This document shows positions 47,538 through 54,836 of a stretch of DNA of 64,000 nt, one piece after another (within the stretch, counting starts at the first letter, position 1; the number at the start of each line of letters is the position of its first letter). The notes under the pieces were generated by a model that was given only the letters and a program-made list of their open reading frames with translations, made no database searches and was not told the origin of the DNA. This stretch comes from SIG710 sp045651985 (lineage in GTDB: Bacteria > Bacillota > Clostridia > Oscillospirales > CAG-272): positions 62,001 through 126,000 of the forward strand of contig JAZRTK010000026.1 of the NCBI GenBank assembly GCA_045651985.1. Direction: 5' to 3'. The position numbers and the translations under genes were made by a program.

Positions 47538-47645
47538 GGGGTTTTTGAATATTTTTTTGCAAAAATTGACTTTTTGGCGGATTTATACGGATTTTGTGCA
47601 TAAATATTCCTTGGTTTTGCAAAATAACGGGAGGGGCGACGACCC

Positions 47646-48263
47646 CTACCCGAAAATTTCCTTTATTATTTCAAGGATCTTAAATTTTACACGGTACCTG
47701 CCCGAATCGCTTTTGGTGATGATGCGATACTGCTCACCCGTCAGCCCCGCCGCAATAAAGGCGTCCTCGGTTTCCTTTTCGCTCCGAGAGGCGGCCTTCA
47801 GACATATGGGCGGGAAAAGCACGCACCACCAGTTCTGCCCTTTTGCGTCGCCTATCATCACCCGCAGGGAAAGATATACGCCCGCAGGGAATTTTAAGCC
47901 CTCGTAGTTGCGTTCGGGGTATTCCTCCTGACCGAGATCTACCGTGACGGTGTAAGTAAAGCCGTTTTCCTCTACCACCTTTTTCGCCTCGCGCTCAATG
48001 AGAGGGAGAGCCGACCGCGCAAGCGTTTCCGCCTCATCCTTGTTCTTTGCCTGCGCAAAAATCTCCTCGGTCACCTCGATTATGCGGTCGCGGACCTTCA
48101 GCTTCAGCGCTTGGTCCGGCTCGCTGTCCGAGTTTGCCAAAACGTGCAAGCGCACGACGCTGTCGTACACCTTTTCCTCACCCGAGACGGGGAAAAGCCC
48201 AAGCACCAGCGCACATAGTACCGTCAGGGTCAGCAGAGTGAATATTTTTCTGTCCTTTTTCAT
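47646..48263 (-). CDS. spoIIR: Stage II sporulation protein R
   Basis: A 205-residue secreted signal made in the forespore; in Bacillus it triggers SpoIIGA processing of pro-sigma-E. The N-terminus has a signal or anchor segment (about 8-24), then the family signature VVRLHVLANSDSEPDQALKLK and the WWCVLFPPICL segment. It is monocistronic and convergent with nothing; its upstream region contains a GAATAA-16-CAAATAAT pair that could be a sigma-F promoter, though this is weak. It supports an endospore-forming host. Confidence 0.92.
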   Translation of the reverse strand: MKKDRKIFTLLTLTVLCALVLGLFPVSGEEKVYDSVVRLHVLANSDSEPDQALKLKVRDRIIEVTEEIFAQAKNKDEAETLARSALPLIEREAKKVVEENGFTYTVTVDLGQEEYPERNYEGLKFPAGVYLSLRVMIGDAKGQNWWCVLFPPICLKAASRSEKETEDAFIAAGLTGEQYRIITKSDSGRYRVKFKILEIIKEIFG

Positions 48264-48329
48264 AATTTTTTATGTCCTTTCATTGCCTTTGCAGTATTAT
48301 TTGCGCTTTGACGGGAAGATTATTCATGA

Positions 48330-48358
48330 TTGACAAATTATATCTTGTGTGTTAAAAT
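48330..48358 (+). promoter_or_regulatory. Promoter of the GH10-like lipoprotein operon
   Basis: TTGACA (48330-48335), 17 bases, TAAAAT (48353-48358), 37 bases before the ATG and its GAGGAGGCGGGG ribosome binding site. Confidence 0.82.
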
Positions 48359-48394
48359 TAAGGGTAGAATTTTGTCAAGAGAGGAGGCGGGGAA

Positions 48395-49915
48395 ATGAAG
48401 CGCTTTTTTGCGTTGCTCATGTGTTTTCTGATGCTTTTCCTTGCGTCCTGCTCGGGTAACGTAAAAAAAACCGACGGAGTGACCGCTCTTGCGCCCGATA
48501 ACGAGACTCCCCACGCCATAGGACTTTTAAACCCCGACGCGGAGGTGCGCGGTGTGTGGATAGCGACCGTCGGGAACATCAATTTTCCCTCGAAAAAGGG
48601 GCTTTCGGCAGAAAAGCTGAAGGAGGAGCTTGACGATATAGTAAAAACGAGCTCCGAGAACAACATAAATACCATTTTCTTTCAGGTGCGTCCCTGCGCC
48701 GACGCACTTTACAGGTCCGAGCTGTTTCCCCAGTCGGAGTTCGTTTCGGGCAAGCAGGGAAAGTCGCCCGACGGCGGCTTTGACTGCCTTGAATACCTTG
48801 TAAACGAAGCAAAAAAGCAAAAAATAAACGTTCACGCCTGGGTAAATCCCCTTCGGGTGACCTACGGAAGCTCGTCAAACCCCAAAACCGACGTGAACGC
48901 GCTGTCAGAGGACAACCCCGCCCGCAAAAACCCCGATTGGACTATCCCGTACGCCGACGGCAAGCTCTATTTTGACGCGGGAAACCCCGCTGTACGGGAA
49001 TATATAGCGCAAGGCGTTGTGGAGATAGTGAAAAATTACGCCGTTGACGGCGTGGTCTTTGACGACTATTTTTACCCTTATCCCGTAACCGAAAACGGCA
49101 AGACCGCGGAGTTTGAGGACGGTGTCTCCTTTGCAAAACACGGCGCGGGACGTCAAAAGGACGACTGGCGGCGGGAGAACGTAAACTCTCTTGTTCGCGA
49201 CTGCTATAACGCAGTGAAATCCGTAAGAAACACCTGCCTTTTCGGCATTTCGCCTTTTGGGATATGGCAAAATGACGACGGCAAAAACGGCGGCAGTGAC
49301 ACAAGAGGCTTTGAGGCGTTCAAATCCCTTTATTGCGACGCCCTTGCTTGGGCTGAAGGCGGCTACGTTGATTATATCGCGCCCCAGCTTTACTGGCAGA
49401 GGTCAAGTGATGCCGCGCCCTATGAGGAGCTTGCGAATTGGTGGAACGCCGCCCTTGACGGCACGGGCGTTGACCTGCTCGTCGCCCACGGTGTCTACAA
49501 TTACGACACATGGGAAAACCCCGAGGGCGAGCTTAGTGCTCAGATCGAGCTTTCACGCGACCTGCTTACCTATAAGGGAAGCGTGCTATACGGATACGCG
49601 GCGCTGAGATCCGACTCCCGAGGACTATTACGCGAGACGAGGGACGTTTTCTCACAGGAGATCGTTTATTCGGACGCGGTGTCCGACTACTCGCAGATAA
49701 CAGTCGAGGGCAGCGCCAACGTGATCACTGCGGCATACGTGTATACCCTGCGAGGCCACGCCGACCCCGCACAGCCGTTCACGGTCAACGGACGCGGCGT
49801 CAGCCGCAACAAAAGCGGCGATTTTGAGGTGGAAATCAAGCTTTCAAGGGGCGAAAATAAGCTGGTGCTGAAAAGCGGTGACAAGACCAAAACAATAACG
49901 GTCACACGGGAGTAA
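48395..49915 (+). CDS. GH10-like lipoprotein (YngK/DUF187 type)
   Basis: A 506-residue lipoprotein (LASC, Cys19). Residues about 50-370 are the glycosyl-hydrolase-like 10 domain: REVRGVWIATVG-type first strand (EVRGVWIATVGNINFPS), FFQVRPCADALY, INVHAWVNPLRV and VDGVVFDDYFYPYP, the last carrying candidate catalytic Asp residues. The C-terminal 90 residues resemble a fibronectin or Ig-like module. It probably acts on cell-wall glycan or a polysaccharide. dusB follows after 2 bases. Confidence 0.88.
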   Translation: MKRFFALLMCFLMLFLASCSGNVKKTDGVTALAPDNETPHAIGLLNPDAEVRGVWIATVGNINFPSKKGLSAEKLKEELDDIVKTSSENNINTIFFQVRPCADALYRSELFPQSEFVSGKQGKSPDGGFDCLEYLVNEAKKQKINVHAWVNPLRVTYGSSSNPKTDVNALSEDNPARKNPDWTIPYADGKLYFDAGNPAVREYIAQGVVEIVKNYAVDGVVFDDYFYPYPVTENGKTAEFEDGVSFAKHGAGRQKDDWRRENVNSLVRDCYNAVKSVRNTCLFGISPFGIWQNDDGKNGGSDTRGFEAFKSLYCDALAWAEGGYVDYIAPQLYWQRSSDAAPYEELANWWNAALDGTGVDLLVAHGVYNYDTWENPEGELSAQIELSRDLLTYKGSVLYGYAALRSDSRGLLRETRDVFSQEIVYSDAVSDYSQITVEGSANVITAAYVYTLRGHADPAQPFTVNGRGVSRNKSGDFEVEIKLSRGENKLVLKSGDKTKTITVTRE

Positions 49916-49917
49916 AA

Positions 49918-51000
49918 ATGAAACAAAAATTTGAAATAAAAGGCTTCTCTCTCGGTGGCAAGGAGATAGAAAACGGTTTGGTGCTGGCGCCCATGGCGGG
50001 CGCCACCGACCGCGCTTTCCGTGAGATATGCCGAGAAAACGGAGCGGAGCTGACCATAAGCGAAATGGTGTCCGCAAAGGCACTCTGCTACGAGCAACGA
50101 TCGAAAAAAGCGGAGATGTCAAGGACCGCGCCCCTTGCCGACGTCCACAAAAACGAGGAGCCCATGTCGGTACAGATATTCGGATCTGAGCCGTCCTTTA
50201 TGGCGCAGGCCGCCGCCCTGCTTGAGTCGGGGGAGTACCGAGGCAGACAGGGCGACGGACGCCCCGTTTCAATTGATATAAACATGGGCTGTCCCGTCCA
50301 CAAGATAGTGGGAAACGGTGAAGGCTCGGCGCTGATGAAAAGCCCAAAGCTTGTGGGCGAGATAGTAAAAGCGGTGAGTGAGTCCGTAAAAATACCCGTG
50401 ACCGTAAAAATACGCGCGGGCTGGGACGAAAACAGCATAAACGCACCCGAGATCGCAAAAATTGCCGAGGCGAACGGGGCTGCGGCGGTGTTCGTCCACG
50501 GGCGGACAAGACAGCAGATGTACGCGCCCTTCGCCGACTGGTCTGTTATTGCCGACGTGAAGCGCAGCGTAAAAATTCCCGTTATCGGAAACGGTGATAT
50601 TTTCACGGCGGAAGATGCGAGAAAGATAGTAGATGTGACGGGCTGTGACGGCGTGATGATAGGTCGCGGAGCCTTGGGAAATCCTTGGCTTTTTTCGGAA
50701 ATTCGCGCAATGGCACGGGGTGAGGAATTTAACCTGCCCAATTTTGCGACCCGCATGAAAACGGCGATGCGCCACCTTGAGCTGATGCGCGCCTACAAGG
50801 GTGATTTTATCGCCGCGCAGGAGGCGAAAAAGCATATTGCCTGGTATATAAAGAACGTTCGCGGCGCATCTGACGCTCGGCGCGAAATAAACGAATCGAC
50901 GGGCACAGATCAGATAAAAGCGATCATTTTCCGTCTGATATCGGAGGCGGAAAGTGGGAAAAGAAGCCCACGAGATGAAGGAGATCCAAATGAATGTTGA
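49918..51000 (+). CDS. dusB: tRNA-dihydrouridine synthase (DusB-like)
   Basis: An FMN enzyme that reduces specific tRNA uridines. LAPMAGATDRAFR starts the barrel, NMGCPVHKIVGNGEGSALM carries the catalytic Cys, VTVKIRAGWD and HGRTRQQMY are conserved, and GVMIGRGALGNPWLF binds FMN phosphate. Length 360 is slightly above the usual 320-335, through an insertion around residues 100-125. The end overlaps the glycosyltransferase start by 11 bases. Confidence 0.92.
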   Translation: MKQKFEIKGFSLGGKEIENGLVLAPMAGATDRAFREICRENGAELTISEMVSAKALCYEQRSKKAEMSRTAPLADVHKNEEPMSVQIFGSEPSFMAQAAALLESGEYRGRQGDGRPVSIDINMGCPVHKIVGNGEGSALMKSPKLVGEIVKAVSESVKIPVTVKIRAGWDENSINAPEIAKIAEANGAAAVFVHGRTRQQMYAPFADWSVIADVKRSVKIPVIGNGDIFTAEDARKIVDVTGCDGVMIGRGALGNPWLFSEIRAMARGEEFNLPNFATRMKTAMRHLELMRAYKGDFIAAQEAKKHIAWYIKNVRGASDARREINESTGTDQIKAIIFRLISEAESGKRSPRDEGDPNEC

Positions 51001-51745
51001 AAAAATAAATATCCGAGGGGTGCATTTTGACAACGTGACACCCGCTGAAGCGTCGGCGCGCGTGAACGAGGCGCTTTCTTTGCCCAAAGAGGCGGGAAAG
51101 GTCTTTTCCGTTTACACCCCAAACCCTGAAATAGTTCAGCTTTGTATCGAGCGGAACGAGTATTACGACGTGATAAATTCCGCGTCCATGGTCGTTCCCG
51201 ACGGCATAGGGATCATCAAGGCGGCAAAGATACTAAAGACACCGCTCAAGTCCCGCGTTCCGGGAATAGAGATAGGAGAGAGGGCGCTGGCAGAGTGCGC
51301 CCAAAAGGGACACAAGGTGTTCTTTCTCGGAGGAAAGCCGGGAGTTGCCGAGGAAGCGGCAAGGAGAAAAGCAGAACAGTACGAAGGACTTGAATTTTGC
51401 GGTACTGCAGACGGTTATTTCAAAAAACAGGGTGATGAAAACGACGCGGTGATCGAGAAGATAAACGCCGCCGCACCCGACCTGCTTTTTGTCTGTCTGG
51501 GCGTTCCCGCGCAGGAAAAATGGATAAAGGAGAACGGTGCGGACTTGACAAGCGTAAAAGTTTGTTTGGCGCTGGGCGGCAGCCTTGACGTCTATTCGGG
51601 CAGCGTAAAGCGCGCTCCGAAGCTGTTTATTAAGCTGAATCTTGAGTGGTTTTACCGCCTGCTCAAAGAACCCAAGCGCATCGGCCGCATGATGAAGCTG
51701 CCTAAATTCCTTTTTGGCACGATGATTCACGGTAATAAGAAATAA
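50990..51745 (+). CDS. WecG/TagA/CpsF-family glycosyltransferase
   Basis: A 251-residue glycosyltransferase (GT26). Family motifs are VYTPNPEIVQLC, VVPDGIGIIKAAK, VFFLGGKPGVAEEAA and CLGVPAQEKWI. Members add N-acetylmannosamine to undecaprenyl-linked N-acetylglucosamine in teichoic-acid or polysaccharide synthesis. The start at 50990 has AAGGAG 7 bases upstream and the normal MNVEKINIRG; a longer in-frame start at 50954 lacks one. The only neighbour linked to cell-wall synthesis is the GH10-like lipoprotein. Confidence 0.9.
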   Translation: MNVEKINIRGVHFDNVTPAEASARVNEALSLPKEAGKVFSVYTPNPEIVQLCIERNEYYDVINSASMVVPDGIGIIKAAKILKTPLKSRVPGIEIGERALAECAQKGHKVFFLGGKPGVAEEAARRKAEQYEGLEFCGTADGYFKKQGDENDAVIEKINAAAPDLLFVCLGVPAQEKWIKENGADLTSVKVCLALGGSLDVYSGSVKRAPKLFIKLNLEWFYRLLKEPKRIGRMMKLPKFLFGTMIHGNKK

Positions 51746-51773
51746 AAAAGAAACGACAGTTTTACAAGAATAA

Positions 51774-51797
51774 GGCATATCTCAAAAGAGATATGCC
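51774..51797 (+). terminator. Hairpin after the glycosyltransferase gene
   Basis: A 10-bp perfect stem (GGCATATCTC and its complement) with an AAAA loop. The following sequence has only scattered Ts, so termination would be partial. Confidence 0.5.
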
Positions 51798-51851
51798 GTA
51801 TTCTCGATTTGTTCTTTTGTGGGACGTGTTTTTACAAATTTTCGAAAAGTA

Positions 51852-51880
51852 TTTACAAAACTCAAAAATAGTGATATAAT
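51852..51880 (+). promoter_or_regulatory. Promoter of the structured RNA
   Basis: TTTACA (51852-51857), 17 bases, TATAAT (51875-51880). The predicted start at about 51887 is the first base of the RNA's closing helix. Confidence 0.82.
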
Positions 51881-51886
51881 GAATGA

Positions 51887-52095
51887 GCCAAACAATCTTA
51901 ATATTCATAGTTATAGGTCGTTTTTTCCTCATGGAATAACTATAGCTTTTTTGTCTATACAATTAAGTAAATGCGTTTTGGTAAAAACGCGACTCCTGCT
52001 TGATTGTATAGATAACCTATACTATGAAGAGATTGTTTGGCGACAACTTGGAGTCCGTGTTTTTCGGTGCGTGGCTTCGGTTGCGCACCTTTTTT
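51887..52095 (+). ncRNA. Structured non-coding RNA, possibly 6S-like
   Basis: A roughly 205-nt transcript from its own promoter to a UUCG-capped terminator (52066-52095, then six Ts). Its 5' end (GCCAAACAATC, 51887-51897) pairs perfectly with 52031-52041, and three more helices stack above it: 51906-51918 with 52015-52026, 51952-51963 with 52003-52014, and an apical GCGTTTT/AAAACGC. A 33-nt bulge on the 5' side can instead pair (51936-51943 with 51907-51914), a competing fold. The single long rod with an asymmetric bubble is reminiscent of 6S RNA; I could not match a named family. No ORF here has a ribosome binding site. Confidence 0.7.
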
Positions 52096-52118
52096 ATTTG
52101 CTGACAGGAGGATATATT

Positions 52119-52307
52119 GTGAAAGAAGAAAAGGTAATAGATATAACCGGTGTAGAGCTTACGCCCGGAGAGCCTGCCGTTTGTCTTGGCAACGGAGAGC
52201 AGGGCTTTGTGTGTTGTTGCGACGAGTGCGATTACCTTGCGCTTTGTTATCCTGAATTTGTTCCGAAACGACTGGAAGAACTTATTGCTATGGATAAAGA
52301 TTCTTAG
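52119..52307 (+). CDS. 62-residue cysteine-rich protein
   Basis: A small protein of 62 residues with six Cys: Cys22, Cys32-34, Cys37 and Cys43, in the segment CLGNGEQGFVCCCDECDYLA. The spacing suggests a metal (zinc or iron-sulfur) site. Start is GTG at 52119 with AGGAGG 6 bases before it; a longer ORF reading back into the structured RNA is not supported. It lies 24 bases after the RNA's terminator and has no other promoter, so it may be expressed by read-through. Family not recognised. Confidence 0.75.
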   Translation: MKEEKVIDITGVELTPGEPAVCLGNGEQGFVCCCDECDYLALCYPEFVPKRLEELIAMDKDS

Positions 52308-52416
52308 CCTTCTCCGGTGTGGGTAGCGACCGCTTGCTTTTTTACCCCATGTGCGAATTCGACAGTACCGAATTCGCCGGTCTGTGCAGAGAGGTTTGCC
52401 GTGATCGCACGCTTAC
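52308..52416 (+). other. Structured 3' region, possible small RNA
   Basis: Between the Cys-rich gene and the next terminator, two hairpins can be drawn: TGGGTA/TACCCCA (near 52321-52351) and a perfect 9-bp GCGAATTCG/CGAATTCGC (52352-52376) with a 7-base loop. No promoter of its own is obvious. It lacks the GGAA-tetraloop stem of SRP RNA. It could be a 3'UTR-derived small RNA or simply the transcript end. Confidence 0.4.
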
Positions 52417-52447
52417 AAAAAACGACGGTGTTTTGCCGTCGTTTTTT
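52417..52447. terminator. Bidirectional terminator before the UPF0210 gene
   Basis: AAAAAACGACGG and CCGTCGTTTTTT arms with a 7-base loop: a strong intrinsic terminator, symmetric, serving the RNA/Cys-rich unit (plus) and the ACT-UPF0210 operon (minus). Confidence 0.9.
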
Positions 52448-52480
52448 CTGTTTGGTTTGGGGTGTGGGACACCGATCTGA

Positions 52481-53839
52481 TTAGTTTTTCAAGCTGTGGA
52501 TAGGTGCGGGGATGCGTCCGCCGCGGCCGATAAACTTGGCAGGAGAAGCCTCGCGCAAAGAGATTATGGGTGCGTGGCCCAGAAGTCCTCCGAAGTTGAC
52601 GTCGTCGCCTACGGTCTTGCCGTATGCGGGAATGACGCGCACGGCGGTGGTCTTTGTGTTAGCCACGCCGATAGAAATCTCGTCGGCGATAATTCCGCAG
52701 ATAACGTCCTTTGGCGTGTCGCCGGGAATTGCTATCATGTCAAGACCAACCGAGCAAACGGCGGTCATAGCCTCAAGCTTTTCAATGGAAAGCGCGCCTT
52801 GCTCAACGGCGTGTATCATGCCCGCGTCCTCGGAAACGGGAATGAAAGCGCCCGATAGTCCGCCAACGTGGGATGACGCCATAACACCGCCCTTCTTTAC
52901 CGCGTCGTTGAGCATAGCCAAAGCCGCAGTTGTGCCGTGTGCGCCGCAAATTTCAAGACCCATGTTCTCAAGAATGTGCGCGACCGAGTCGCCGATGGCG
53001 GGAGTGGGAGCCAGAGAAAGATCGATGATGCCGAAAGGCGTGTTGAGACGGCTTGCCGCCTCGTGAGCGACAAGCTGACCTACGCGTGTTATCTTGAACG
53101 CGGTCTTCTTTATGATGTCGGCCAGCTCGGAAAGGTCGCAGTCACCTGCTCTTGCTATTGCGGAGCTTACAACGCCGGGGCCCGAAACGCCGACGTTTAT
53201 AACGCGGTCGGGCTCGCCCACACCGTGGAACGCGCCTGCCATAAAGGGATTGTCCTCGGCGGCGTTTGCAAACACTACCAGCTTTGCACAGCCGATAGAG
53301 CCGCGGTCTCTCGTTACGTAAGCGGTCTCCTTTATAACGTCTCCCATGAGGGAGATGGCGTCCATGTTGATGCCCGCCTTGGTGGATGCTACGTTTACCG
53401 ACGAGCAGACCATCTCTGTTTCGGAGAGTGCCTGAGGGATAGCGGTGATAAGATTTCTGTCAGCGGGTGTCATTCCCTTGTGGACAAGTGCTGAAAAACC
53501 GCCGATGAAGTTTATTCCAAGGGTCTCTGCGGCTCTCTGCAGGGTCTTTGCAACCTTTACGTAGCCGTCGGATGAGATCCTGCCTCCGACCAGCGACACG
53601 GGGGTCACCGAAACGCGCTTGTTTACGATCGGCACGCCGTACTGCTTTTCAATATCACAGCCCACGGAAACGAGATTTTCGGCACTTTTCGTTATTTTGT
53701 CGTAGATGCGGTCGCACAGCTTATCCTCATCGTCCGACACGCAGTCAAGGAGAGAGATTCCCATGGTGATCGTTCGGATATCCAGGTTCTCCTCCCGTAT
53801 CATGTTAATAGTTTCAAGAATATCGGATACGTTAAGCAT
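52481..53839 (-). CDS. UPF0210 (PFL family) protein
   Basis: A 452-residue member of the UPF0210/DUF711 family. It begins [20 protein letters not shown] with the [10 protein letters not shown] region, and has Gly-rich loops such as [13 protein letters not shown] and [19 protein letters not shown]. The reaction is uncharacterised, though a pyruvate-formate-lyase-like fold has been noted. It is conserved as a pair with the ACT-domain gene just upstream (16-base spacing). Confidence 0.9.
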   Translation of the reverse strand: MLNVSDILETINMIREENLDIRTITMGISLLDCVSDDEDKLCDRIYDKITKSAENLVSVGCDIEKQYGVPIVNKRVSVTPVSLVGGRISSDGYVKVAKTLQRAAETLGINFIGGFSALVHKGMTPADRNLITAIPQALSETEMVCSSVNVASTKAGINMDAISLMGDVIKETAYVTRDRGSIGCAKLVVFANAAEDNPFMAGAFHGVGEPDRVINVGVSGPGVVSSAIARAGDCDLSELADIIKKTAFKITRVGQLVAHEAASRLNTPFGIIDLSLAPTPAIGDSVAHILENMGLEICGAHGTTAALAMLNDAVKKGGVMASSHVGGLSGAFIPVSEDAGMIHAVEQGALSIEKLEAMTAVCSVGLDMIAIPGDTPKDVICGIIADEISIGVANTKTTAVRVIPAYGKTVGDDVNFGGLLGHAPIISLREASPAKFIGRGGRIPAPIHSLKN

Positions 53840-53855
53840 TTCTACACCTTACCTC

Positions 53856-54125
53856 TCAAATGTGGTGCATGGAGCTGAAGATGTCCTCGTGCATGGTGTG
53901 GATAGCCAGCCCGCTTGCGCGTCCGATCTCGTCCAGACTGTCAACGAAATCCGAGAAGGGGATCGTCAGATTGTCAATGTCTGCTATCATTATCATGGCA
54001 AAATACTCGCTGAGAACGCTCTGGGTGATCTCAACGATGTTTGCGCCCTTGTCCGCGCATTCTGTGCTGACCTTGGCAATAATGCCCATGGCATCCTTAC
54101 CTGTTACGGTTATTACTGCTTTCAT
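53856..54125 (-). CDS. ACT-domain protein (UPF0237)
   Basis: An 89-residue protein consisting of one ACT domain (MKAVITVTGKDAMGIIAKVS). ACT domains bind amino acids; this UPF0237 type is always next to UPF0210, so it probably regulates or signals to that protein. Confidence 0.92.
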   Translation of the reverse strand: MKAVITVTGKDAMGIIAKVSTECADKGANIVEITQSVLSEYFAMIMIADIDNLTIPFSDFVDSLDEIGRASGLAIHTMHEDIFSSMHHI

Positions 54126-54158
54126 ATCTGTAACCTCGCAAAAAATTAGTTCTGCTAT

Positions 54159-54187
54159 ATTTTACACTAACAGAGAAAATTTTTCAA
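54159..54187 (-). promoter_or_regulatory. Promoter of the ACT-UPF0210 operon
   Basis: On the minus strand TTGAAA (54182-54187), 17 bases, TAAAAT (54159-54164), 34 bases before the ACT-domain gene. Confidence 0.75.
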
Positions 54188-54217
54188 GGGGGAAAGGACG
54201 AATTTATTTAAATCCAC

Positions 54218-54246
54218 TTGAAAAAAGCTCGTGTATATGATAAAAT
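54218..54246 (+). promoter_or_regulatory. Promoter of the membrane protein-recG transcript
   Basis: TTGAAA (54218-54223), 17 bases, TAAAAT (54241-54246). Divergent to the ACT-domain promoter, 31 bases before the ATG at 54277. Confidence 0.75.
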
Positions 54247-54276
54247 ATAATGAATATTTATATCTTGGAGCGAGAA

Positions 54277-54813
54277 ATGAACGATTTCAATACTTACGAG
54301 TATGTGGTAGACCAAAAATTGAAGGGTGTAAAGGTCTTGCGAAAGGTCGGACTTGTCCTTTTTTACATACTTTTCGTTATAGGCTGGCTGGTTTTCGGCT
54401 TTTGGTCGAAGATGTTTCCGCTTTTGGCTCTTTGTCCCGTGACGCTGTGGATGGCGGTGTTCTTCACGTGGCGTTACGTGCAGGTGGAATATGAGTACAG
54501 CGCCGTTTCGGGTTTTGTTACGTTTGCGGCGATCTACGGAAACCGTTCAAGGAGGAAGCTTTGCGAGGTGAAGATAAAGGACTGCGTGACAATTGCACCC
54601 GCAAACGACGATTATACCCACCTCATCGAGCGCTTCGGTCCCGAGAAGACGGTTGACTGCCGCTCTTGTGACGACGCGCATGACGGATATTTCATGCTTG
54701 CCGAGACAAACGGCAAAAAGACGGTGGTCTACTTTGAAGCCACCGAAAAGTTTCTGAAGATCTGCCGCTTCTACAACGCGGCGGCGACGACGGAAACCAA
54801 GGTAAGATTCTAA
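54277..54813 (+). CDS. Membrane protein of unknown function (DUF6106-like)
   Basis: A 178-residue protein with two hydrophobic segments (about 25-45 and 50-68) followed by a soluble domain with strands typical of a small beta-sandwich. The start MNDFNTYEYVVDQKLKG resembles DUF6106 proteins, as I remember them. The start at 54277 has GGAGCGAGAA before it; an ATG 27 bases upstream does not. recG follows after 23 bases. Confidence 0.75.
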   Translation: MNDFNTYEYVVDQKLKGVKVLRKVGLVLFYILFVIGWLVFGFWSKMFPLLALCPVTLWMAVFFTWRYVQVEYEYSAVSGFVTFAAIYGNRSRRKLCEVKIKDCVTIAPANDDYTHLIERFGPEKTVDCRSCDDAHDGYFMLAETNGKKTVVYFEATEKFLKICRFYNAAATTETKVRF

Positions 54814-54836
54814 AAAACGAGAGGACGGGGGCAGAA

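Noticed and set aside
51819..52118. N-terminal extension of the Cys-rich protein through the structured RNA
   Set aside because: The extension would be translated from a region without a ribosome binding site, upstream of the RNA promoter, and passes through the terminator hairpin. The GTG with AGGAGG at 52119 is the better start.
52308..52447. SRP RNA (ffs)
   Set aside because: No apical GGAA-loop stem with the conserved asymmetric loop of SRP domain IV is present.
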